From Lysobacteraceae bacterium (GTDB taxonomy: Bacteria; Pseudomonadota; Gammaproteobacteria; Xanthomonadales; Xanthomonadaceae): a stretch of DNA of 8,616 nt. The translations under genes were made by a program, and so were the position numbers. Under the pieces are notes generated by a model. The model saw only the letters and a program-made list of their open reading frames with translations. It made no database searches and was not told the DNA's origin. Positions within the stretch are counted from its first letter, which is position 1; the number at the start of each line of letters is the position of its first letter. Shown piece by piece: positions 1 to 6,328 of the stretch. The DNA lies in assembly GCA_017990865.1 (NCBI GenBank), contig JAGNNB010000114.1, positions 1 to 8,616 on the forward strand, in the 5' to 3' direction.

Positions 1-3000
1 ACGATGACCCGTGCGTCCGCCGGGATAAGTAGCTCATCGCCGCGCCACTCCGCCTGCCGCCCATTGACGGTGACGCGTCCCGGCCGCGCATCCACCAGCG
101 ACCAAGGAAATGCGGCGCCACCAGCGGGAAGCACGCTGCCCTTGGCGATCGTCAGCCTCAGATATTTTTTTTCGCGACGCAGCGCGTAACCGAACGGCCC
201 ATGCGGCGTGCGCAGTCCATCGATCGCGATACCTTCGCCGTCCAGCCAGCGCGCCGGGATACCCGCGGCCAGCACCAGGCGATCGTCCGCTTCGCGACGG
301 TAGGCGAACATGTCCAGCGCCGAACGCATGAAGTCCGACGCCACCCAGGCATGCGGCAAATCGCCGAGGAAAAAGGGTTTGCGCGGCGTGCGCGAGACCA
401 CTTCGCCCCACTGATTCCAACCTCGCGGCGCGCGATCGTCGAAGAAAAAGCGCACCGCATCCCAGGCGCGGTCGCGCCAACCCAAGCGCACGAAGGCGCC
501 GACGTTGCGCCACTCGTAGGGCGTGTAGTCCTTCCATTCGCGCTGGCCATCGCGGCGCTGCACGAACTCGCGCCAATAGCGCTCGAAAGTGTTGCGGAGC
601 AAGTCTTGCGGCAGACGATGCTGCTCGCCGCCCGGCGCCAGCGCGATCGTGGTCGAGGTCGGATCGAAATCGCCCAATTCCGCCGCGCCCGGCAAATAGT
701 CGATGCTGTGACGCGCGGCGGCCGCGCGCAACGAGGCGTCGAAATCGGCGCGGAATTCGTCGCGCGCCGCGGCCATGCGCACGGCGTCTTCGCGTTCGCC
801 CAAACGCTCGGCGATCCACACCGCGTCTTTGTATCCGCGCAGCGCCCACGCATTGTCCCAGTACGAATGCATCGGCTTCGCCGAGTAGCCCTCGTGACTG
901 ATCGACACCGGCATCATCCCGTAAAAGGCGGGGTTCAGAGCACGATTGGCTTCGGTGCGCTCGCTGGCGCGCAGGACTTCCATGTAGTCGAAGGCGCCGC
1001 GCACATGCGGCCACATGCGGCGCAGGAAGGCCTCGTCGCCGGTGTGGCGCGCGTAATCGGCGATGGCGAAAATCAATTCGCCATGACTGTCGTTCTCCGG
1101 CACCGGGTCGCTGCCGCGATCGTCCACGCAGCACGGCACTTTGCCGTTATCGAACTGGAACGGCGCGTACCAATCCAGATACGCGCGGACCGCGTCTTCA
1201 CGCCCCATCCGCAGCAGGCCTTCGGCGATCATCGCGCCGTCGCGGATCCAACTGCGCGCATACGAACGCGTGCCCGGCTGCAAACGCGGGCCGACACGCG
1301 AGATCAATTGATGCGCGAGCGAGGTGCGCAAGGTATCGACCAACGCTTGGCCTTCCTCGGGCACGACGAAACGCACACCGTCGAGTTTGGCGCGCCAGCG
1401 ATCCGCGACGATGGCTTGTCGCTGTTCCGGCGTGCAGGTATTCCCCTCGCAGAACCCGTCTCCCGACAGCGGGACGACCACCGCGACTTCGCGGGTTTCG
1501 CCCGGCGCCAAACGCCAGCGGTACAACAGCGCACCGGAGACGAGACCGCTCGCATCCTCCGCCGCACGCGACGTCGGCAGCGATTTCGCCGCGAGATGCG
1601 CGCTGGCCATGCCGGCATCGAACGCTGTCGCGAACGACGCATCCGGCGCCTGGCTCGGGTGTGCGCGGACGCGTCCGTTCACCCGCACGGTGCCGTCCTC
1701 GTCGAAGGCCAGCGACGCGATCTTGCTGATGCCGCCGGTGGTGTTGAGGAATTGGCTGGGCGGGTTGACCTGAAACGGTTGAACCGCGAGGGTCAGCGTA
1801 TAGTCCCGCGCGGTCGCGCCGGGATTGCGCAGCGCATAACGCGCGACGATCGACGTGCGCTTGCCGGAAGCGTCTTGATCGACGAAGGCAGTGGTGCGCA
1901 ATCGCGCATCCGCATGCGTCCACTCGACGCTCGGAATCGGCAGATAGCCGTCCTGCAGCGATTGCTTCGCCGCGACATCGGCCCACGTCAACAGCGCATC
2001 GTCGACCCGCACGAACGGTTCGATGCTGAAGCCCGCCTTCGCCACTTCCACCGCGCCGTCTTCGCCGATCAAACCCTGTTCGGTGCCGCCGTCGACGCCG
2101 AGAATGGTCCAGTAGGCTTGTTCGCCGCTGAACCCGCGCGGGAAACGACCGCGCGGTTGATCTTTTGCCACGGAGACGATGAAGTCGTTCGGCGTCGCCG
2201 CGAACGCGAGAGGTTCGACGCGCGCTTCGGCAAGCGCGACATCGCGCGACGCACCGCCGCGGGTTTCGATCGCGACATAGCGCGCTTCGGATTCCGGCGT
2301 CGATATCCAATCGCGACCGCCGTCGCTGCTGGCGATCTCGCGCAGCGTGCGCCATGCTTGGCCGTCCTCGGACACCAACACCGCGTACGCCGAGGGCTGC
2401 GCATTCGGCGCCCAGTCCAATCGCAAGCCGCCAAATTCGGTCGCGGCGCCGAGATCGAGCGTCAATCGCTGCGGTTTGCGCCCGGCGCGCCATAGCGTCG
2501 CCGTATCGCCGTCGATCGCGTTGTTCGCTTCGCGCGCGGCCTTCGTCGCTTGCGCGGACACGATGCGCGGCTCCGCAGCGTCCGGCGGCAGCGTGGAGAA
2601 TCGCAAATCGTCGAAACAGACGCTGCCCTTCCCGCCCGCGCTGTTGTTCAACGTGAATTCGAGTTTCGCGCTGGCGCGCAGCGTGGCGTCCGCGCTCGGT
2701 CCCCAAGCCTTGCCGATATGTCGCCGCTTATAGCGCACGGGCATCCACTCGGCGGGGAACGCGTATTTAGGACGATTGACCCACCACACGTTATCGCCGC
2801 TGGCATCGATCACTTTGAACTGCAGATCGTTCTCGGGCGATGCGCCGCGCAGGGCGAAGTCGAAACGATAGTTGTCGGGATACTCGATCGCGATATCGCG
2901 CTGCATGCCGACATAGCCCGACACGCCGTTGAAATCGTAATCCAGACACAGCGCGCCGCCGTCGCTGCGGATCGCGCCGCTGACTTGAGTCGAGGCGATT

Positions 3001-3116
3001 ACGCGCCAAGGCGCGGGGTCCGAAAAATCGTCGAGAACGGTCGTCGCATCTTTCGCGTGGACCGATGCGGCGGCGAACAGCAGCATCAACGACGCTAGCT
3101 TGGAAGTATGTCTCAT
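1..3116 (-). CDS. Secreted multidomain (alpha/alpha)6-type glycoside hydrolase with jelly-roll and F5/8 type C domains (3' end cut off)
   Basis: The frame is open for 1038 codons from ATG 3116 to the window edge, so the C-terminus is missing. Residues 1-21 are a signal peptide (hydrophobic LMLLFAAA core, cleavage likely after VHA), giving export to the periplasm or beyond. Residues about 25-175 look like a jelly-roll carbohydrate-binding module (starts VLDDF, ends CFDDLRF). Residues about 183-303 resemble an F5/8 type C (discoidin) module (AIDGDTATLW, LDLG, YVAIETR). About 310-580 looks like a beta-supersandwich, and about 590-930 a helical (alpha/alpha)6 barrel, with SWIRDG (622-627), PENDSHGE (673-680), HSYWDNAW (750-757) and WNQWGE (900-905). 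D626, D676, E680 and E905 are acidic residues to consider for catalysis. Cys556/Cys561 could pair in an oxidising compartment. The architecture suggests an exo-acting glycosidase related to the clan of GH15/GH65/GH63/GH94-like barrels; I cannot assign the family. The SD is weak (GAGA, 8-11 nt upstream). Start choice rests on the signal peptide. Confidence 0.85.
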   Translation of the reverse strand, partial: MRHTSKLASLMLLFAAASVHAKDATTVLDDFSDPAPWRVIASTQVSGAIRSDGGALCLDYDFNGVSGYVGMQRDIAIEYPDNYRFDFALRGASPENDLQFKVIDASGDNVWWVNRPKYAFPAEWMPVRYKRRHIGKAWGPSADATLRASAKLEFTLNNSAGGKGSVCFDDLRFSTLPPDAAEPRIVSAQATKAAREANNAIDGDTATLWRAGRKPQRLTLDLGAATEFGGLRLDWAPNAQPSAYAVLVSEDGQAWRTLREIASSDGGRDWISTPESEARYVAIETRGGASRDVALAEARVEPLAFAATPNDFIVSVAKDQPRGRFPRGFSGEQAYWTILGVDGGTEQGLIGEDGAVEVAKAGFSIEPFVRVDDALLTWADVAAKQSLQDGYLPIPSVEWTHADARLRTTAFVDQDASGKRTSIVARYALRNPGATARDYTLTLAVQPFQVNPPSQFLNTTGGISKIASLAFDEDGTVRVNGRVRAHPSQAPDASFATAFDAGMASAHLAAKSLPTSRAAEDASGLVSGALLYRWRLAPGETREVAVVVPLSGDGFCEGNTCTPEQRQAIVADRWRAKLDGVRFVVPEEGQALVDTLRTSLAHQLISRVGPRLQPGTRSYARSWIRDGAMIAEGLLRMGREDAVRAYLDWYAPFQFDNGKVPCCVDDRGSDPVPENDSHGELIFAIADYARHTGDEAFLRRMWPHVRGAFDYMEVLRASERTEANRALNPAFYGMMPVSISHEGYSAKPMHSYWDNAWALRGYKDAVWIAERLGEREDAVRMAAARDEFRADFDASLRAAAARHSIDYLPGAAELGDFDPTSTTIALAPGGEQHRLPQDLLRNTFERYWREFVQRRDGQREWKDYTPYEWRNVGAFVRLGWRDRAWDAVRFFFDDRAPRGWNQWGEVVSRTPRKPFFLGDLPHAWVASDFMRSALDMFAYRREADDRLVLAAGIPARWLDGEGIAIDGLRTPHGPFGYALRREKKYLRLTIAKGSVLPAGGAAFPWSLVDARPGRVTVNGRQAEWRGDELLIPADARVI

Positions 3117-3128
3117 CGGAATTTTCTC

Positions 3129-3144
3129 TGGAAATTCATTTCCA
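3129..3144. promoter_or_regulatory. 16-bp perfect palindrome just upstream of the glycosidase start; candidate operator
   Basis: On the plus strand the arms TGGAAAT and ATTTCCA flank a two-base centre (TC), making a perfect inverted repeat that ends 12 bp before the ATG at 3116. It is AT-rich against a GC-rich background. The size and symmetry fit a dimeric repressor site that would cover the translation-initiation region or promoter of the hydrolase gene. The centre lacks the CG step typical of LacI/GalR operators, so no regulator family is assigned. It may also be chance. Confidence 0.3.
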
Positions 3145-3180
3145 CCAGGCCATAGGGCATTTCATCGGTGTCATCGAATC

Positions 3181-3216
3181 TTGGTCGTCGTCTCGGCGCA
3201 AACCGGGATCCGGCTT
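3181..3216. repeat. Degenerate REP-like intergenic palindromic element
   Basis: The sequence has the layout of short palindromic repeats common between genes in Xanthomonadaceae, whose familiar form reads roughly CGTCATCCCGGCGAAAGCC followed by GGGATCC. Here the match is partial: TCGTCGTCTCGGCGCAAACC, then GGGATCC. The stem pairs TCTCGG (3191-3196) with CCGGGA (3203-3208), with one T-G wobble, around a CGCAAA loop. Similarity is judged from memory of the element type, not from an alignment. Only one copy is visible, so repetition in the genome is not shown here. Confidence 0.45.
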
Positions 3217-3287
3217 TCGCGAAGTCGCATCGATCCTCGGCTCAAGCTCATAGGAGCAGCGATTGCAGAGCATGCGTTCGTGGCCAC

Positions 3288-3304
3288 GCGCGCCAGTGGC
3301 GCGC
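3288..3304. other. GC-rich stem-loop 12 nt after the second permease gene
   Basis: GCGCGCCA and TGGCGCGC form a perfect 8-bp inverted repeat around a single G; as RNA it would fold as a 7-bp stem with a tight loop. It lies directly after the stop codon ending at 3317. On the transcribed strand the following bases are GTGGCCACG rather than a U-run, so a canonical intrinsic terminator is not supported. It could protect the 3' end of the transporter mRNA or weaken read-through into the hydrolase gene. An adjoining 10-bp palindrome CGTGGCCACG (3279-3288) touches it. Confidence 0.45.
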
Positions 3305-3316
3305 AAACCTGGCCGC

Positions 3317-4159
3317 TCACCCTTTGACGCTTCCCAGCAGCAACCCCTGGATGTAATAGCGCTGCAAAGCAAGGAATAAAGCGAGCACCGGCAATACGGT
3401 CAGCACCGCACCCGCCATCATCATTTCGACGTCTTGAATATGTTCGCGCGACAGCGAGGCCAACGCGACGGGCAAGGTGTAATTCGATTGATCGGTCAGT
3501 ACGATCAACGGCCACATGAAGTCGTTCCATGTGCCCATGAAGGTGAAGATCGCCAACGTCACCAGCACAGGTTTGAGCATCGGCAACACGATCCGCCAGA
3601 AGATGCGCCATTCGCCCGCGCCATCGATCCGCGCGGCTTCCATCAGTTCGTCCGGAATCGAACGCGCGTACTGGCGTACCAGGAAAATCCCGAACACCGA
3701 CGCCAAGCCCGGCACCACCACGCCCGCGTAGCTATTGATGATTCCCATCTGCTTGAGCATGAGAAACAACGGCAGCATCGCCACCTGCGAGGGAATCACC
3801 AGTGCCGCCAGGAGCGTTTTGAAAATGCGGTCGCGGCCGGCGAATCGCAATTTGGCGAAGGCATAGCCGGCCATCGCGTTGATGATCAGCGACAGCACAG
3901 TGGTCGCCACCGAAACGACGACGCTGTTGAGGAAATAGCCGCCCATGCCGATGCGTTCGAACAGCGCACGATAGTTGTCCAACGTGGGCGCGGACGGCAG
4001 CAGCGGCGGCGGGAAACGACTGGCGCCGCCGGCGGGCATGAACGAGACCGACAGCATCCACAACAGCGGCGCAAGGCTCAACGCGGTGAGCGCGATCAAA
4101 CCGGCGTGCACCAGCACCGCATGCGTGCGCGATTCGCCGACGACGCGCGCGCTGCTCAT
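3317..4159 (-). CDS. ABC sugar transporter inner-membrane permease, MalG-like (CUT1)
   Basis: This 280-residue protein is one half of the membrane channel of a carbohydrate importer. An N-terminal transmembrane helix (residues about 15-40) leads into a periplasmic loop, followed by five more hydrophobic segments. The EAA loop that docks on the ATPase is at 174-193 (EAARIDGAGEWRIFW). The ending QRYYIQGLLLGSVKG is the classic tail of MalG-type permeases and marks this as the second permease of the pair. Length matches the family (about 270-290). Its ATG overlaps the stop of the preceding permease as ATGA, implying translational coupling, and a good SD (AAGAAGGG, 4166-4173) sits 6 nt upstream. 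The substrate cannot be read from the sequence; the context with a GH144 protein suggests gluco-oligosaccharides. Confidence 0.93.
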   Translation of the reverse strand: MSSARVVGESRTHAVLVHAGLIALTALSLAPLLWMLSVSFMPAGGASRFPPPLLPSAPTLDNYRALFERIGMGGYFLNSVVVSVATTVLSLIINAMAGYAFAKLRFAGRDRIFKTLLAALVIPSQVAMLPLFLMLKQMGIINSYAGVVVPGLASVFGIFLVRQYARSIPDELMEAARIDGAGEWRIFWRIVLPMLKPVLVTLAIFTFMGTWNDFMWPLIVLTDQSNYTLPVALASLSREHIQDVEMMMAGAVLTVLPVLALFLALQRYYIQGLLLGSVKG

Positions 4160-5034
4160 ACCAAGCCCTTCTTGCGGCCGAACCGCATCATCAAGGTCGT
4201 GACCGCAAAAATGATCAGGAACAGCAGGAACGCCACCGCCGACGCACGGCCGAGATTCCACCAACGGAAGCCTTCCTCGAACATGAAATACAACACGCTG
4301 ACCGTGCTCTGCAGCGGGTCGCCGCGCGTCATCACATAAGGCTCGGCGAACAATTGGAAATAGCCGGCGACGGTAATCACACCGACCACCATCAGCACCG
4401 GCCCGAGCATCGGCAAGGTGATATACCAAAACTGACGCCGCCGCGACGCGCCGTCGATGCGTGCGGCTTCGTAGAGATCCTGCGGAATCGCCTGCAATCC
4501 CGCGAGGAAGATCACCATGTTGTAGCCGAAGTTCTTCCACACCGCGAGCAGAATGATCGTCGGCATCGCCCAATGCGGGTCGCCCAGCCAATCGACCGGC
4601 GCGATGCCGAAGAAGCCGAGCGCCCAGTTCACCAAGCCGTAACTCGTGTGGAACAGATAGCGCCAGATCACCGCCACCGCCACCAAGGTCGTCACCACCG
4701 GCGCGAACAATGCGGTTCGGAAGAAGGCGCGGAACCGCGCGACCGGCGCGTTCAACAATAAAGCGGCGCCGAGAGACACGCCGATCGACAGCGGCACACC
4801 GACGAGGACGAAATAAAACGTATTGCCCAGCGATTTCCAGAACAGCGGCGTCTGCAGGAGTTCGACGTAATTGCCGAAACCGACGAATCGAAGGTTGCTC
4901 CAATCGGCCAGCGCGTACAGATCGAAATCGCTGAGGCTGAGCAGCAGCGCCGCGAACACCGGTAAACCGAAGAACACGGTCAACACCGCGAGCGCGGGCC
5001 CGACGAACACCCAACCGGCGAGTGAAGGCTTCAC
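4156..5034 (-). CDS. ABC sugar transporter inner-membrane permease, MalF/UgpA-like (CUT1)
   Basis: First permease of the pair, 292 residues. Membrane segments are visible at about 7-33, 68-95, 107-127, 156-180, 209-230 and 263-283. The EAA coupling motif is at 189-208 (EAARIDGASRRRQFWY). I chose the GTG at 5034 because it gives the usual short cytoplasmic start (M/V-KPSLAGW) followed by the first helix. It lies 10 bp after the binding-protein stop. The nearest in-frame ATG upstream (5124) would add 30 polar residues and overlap the binding-protein gene by 80 bp. No strong SD precedes the GTG, so expression probably relies on coupling to the upstream gene. The family partners with a second permease, a binding protein and an ATPase dimer; the ATPase is not in this window. 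Confidence 0.9.
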   Translation of the reverse strand: MKPSLAGWVFVGPALAVLTVFFGLPVFAALLLSLSDFDLYALADWSNLRFVGFGNYVELLQTPLFWKSLGNTFYFVLVGVPLSIGVSLGAALLLNAPVARFRAFFRTALFAPVVTTLVAVAVIWRYLFHTSYGLVNWALGFFGIAPVDWLGDPHWAMPTIILLAVWKNFGYNMVIFLAGLQAIPQDLYEAARIDGASRRRQFWYITLPMLGPVLMVVGVITVAGYFQLFAEPYVMTRGDPLQSTVSVLYFMFEEGFRWWNLGRASAVAFLLFLIIFAVTTLMMRFGRKKGLV

Positions 5035-5052
5035 GGCTGCGGCTTCACGGCT
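5027..5052 (-). repeat. 12-bp direct repeat spanning the binding-protein stop and the permease start
   Basis: AGCCGTGAAGCC occurs twice with a 14-bp period (5052-5041 and 5038-5027, read on the minus strand). The first copy carries the TGA stop of the binding-protein gene and the second carries the proposed GTG start of the permease. Since 14 is not a multiple of three, the same 12 bases are read in different frames in the two genes. It looks like a small local duplication that created the present gene junction. Confidence 0.6.
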
Positions 5053-6319
5053 GATGCTCCGCGGCTGCGGCGCGTTGCGCCAGCACCCAGCGTCGCTTTT
5101 CGAGAATATCGTCGACCGCCGCATTCAACCGACGTACGGCCGCATCCTGCGATTGACCGCCGCGCACCACGCGCTCGCTGGCGAGACGCATTTCTTGCAC
5201 GATGCGCTCCCATTCCAGCACTTTCGGCGTCGGTTTCACGCGCTCGAGTTGATCGCGGAACGCGGCCGCGTACGGATCGTCGCGCAACGCGGGGTGATCC
5301 CACGTGCTGCGGCGCGGCGGCAAATCGCCGATCTCGGCGTGGAATTTGCGTTGCACCTCCGGGCGCGAAAGATATTCGACGAACATCCACGCTTCGCGCT
5401 TACGCGATGAGTTGCGGAACAACACCAGACTGGTTCCGCCGGCGATCCCCGCGCCGAGTCCATCGGGCCCGGGCAGCGGCGCGGTGCCCCATGCGTCTTC
5501 CAAGCCCTTGGGCGCGCGCTTGCGGAACTCGCGGATATTCCAAGGCCCGGAAACGTAGAACACGAACAGGCCGTTGAAAAATTCGTCCCAAACGTTCGAA
5601 ATCTGCGTTTCCGACATCGGCGGCGCCAGATCGGCCTCGAACATGCCGACGTAATACGCCAACGCGCGCCGGAAACCGGGGCTCGTCATATTGCCGCGGC
5701 GATTCTCGCGCAGCAGCGGATCGTCTTGCTGCAAGGCCAGCGACAGCAATTGTTCGAATTCGTTGAGCGGCAACAAAATGGCGTAGCGGTCCTTGCCGCG
5801 CTGCCGCTTGATCGCGGCCATCGCCTCGCTCCACTCCGCCCAGGTCTTCGGTGGCGCGTCGTAACCGGCGGCGGCGAGCAGGTCCTTGCGATAGAAGATC
5901 AGCCGCGTATCCACATACCACGGCACACCATAGGTTTTATCGTCGACGACGTTGGTGTCCCAGATGCCCGCGAAGTAGTCCTGACGATCGACCGTCTTCG
6001 ACTCGGCGACGTAGCGATCCAGGGGCTCCAACGCATCGAGTTCGGCGAATTCCGGCACCCAGGTGTTGCCGAGTTGGCAGATATCCGGCAGCGCATCCGC
6101 CGCGTAAGCCGTCAGCAATTTCTCGTGCGCGGCGGACCACGGCACCTGCTGCACTTCGACATGCAGACCGGGATGTTCGCGTTCGAATTCCGGGATCAAG
6201 CTGCCGACGACTTCCGCTTCGCGACCCATCGCCCAGAAACGAATCGTCGTGCGCTCATCGGCCGGGCGACAACTCGCCAGCATCAGTATTGCGAAGATAG
6301 TAGCGAAGCGACGGCGCAT
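5045..6319 (-). CDS. ABC sugar transporter substrate-binding lipoprotein (family 1 extracellular solute-binding protein)
   Basis: This 424-residue protein would capture the sugar for the two downstream permeases. It opens with RRR, a short hydrophobic stretch and a lipobox LASC with Cys17 as the lipidation site, so it is likely a lipoprotein rather than a free periplasmic protein. The mature part has the family pattern: IRFWAMG near the start (27-32), VPWYVDTRLIFYRKDLL (132-148), WAEWSEA (160-166), GPWNI (258-262), and GGTSLVLF (294-301) followed by EAWMFVEYL (309-317). These place it with the carbohydrate-binding group that includes MalE/UgpB-like proteins. Aromatic residues around 119-143 and 256-260 are probable sugar contacts. 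It starts 9 bp after the GH144 gene, with only a weak SD. The residue after Cys17 is Arg, not Asp, so inner-membrane retention by the usual E. coli Lol-avoidance rule is not predicted. Confidence 0.92.
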   Translation of the reverse strand: MRRRFATIFAILMLASCRPADERTTIRFWAMGREAEVVGSLIPEFEREHPGLHVEVQQVPWSAAHEKLLTAYAADALPDICQLGNTWVPEFAELDALEPLDRYVAESKTVDRQDYFAGIWDTNVVDDKTYGVPWYVDTRLIFYRKDLLAAAGYDAPPKTWAEWSEAMAAIKRQRGKDRYAILLPLNEFEQLLSLALQQDDPLLRENRRGNMTSPGFRRALAYYVGMFEADLAPPMSETQISNVWDEFFNGLFVFYVSGPWNIREFRKRAPKGLEDAWGTAPLPGPDGLGAGIAGGTSLVLFRNSSRKREAWMFVEYLSRPEVQRKFHAEIGDLPPRRSTWDHPALRDDPYAAAFRDQLERVKPTPKVLEWERIVQEMRLASERVVRGGQSQDAAVRRLNAAVDDILEKRRWVLAQRAAAAEHQP

Positions 6320-6328
6320 ACGCCGAGC

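Noticed and set aside
201..2495. Plus-strand open frame of 764 codons
   Set aside because: It lies wholly antisense to the hydrolase gene, is rich in Arg/His/Ala with no domain pattern, and is a typical shadow in GC-rich DNA. The minus-strand frame has recognisable domains, a signal peptide and sensible codon use.
1198..2706. Minus-strand open frame of 502 codons in another frame
   Set aside because: It overlaps the hydrolase frame, which is continuous over the whole 3.1 kb with domain motifs; the alternative is Arg-rich low-quality protein.
3117..3316. Sigma-70 promoter for the hydrolase gene in the gap
   Set aside because: I found no convincing paired -35/-10 boxes on the minus strand; one may exist but the sequence alone does not support a call.
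3136..3372. Small minus-strand open frame of 78 codons across the gap
   Set aside because: Its translation contains the RKPDPGLRRDDD type of peptide that arises from reading REP-like palindromes, so it is spurious.
3317..5014. Single 565-residue fused double permease
   Set aside because: The upstream half in this frame is shadow sequence. The first permease reads in a different frame and ends with an ATGA overlap at 4156-4159, where the second begins with a good SD.
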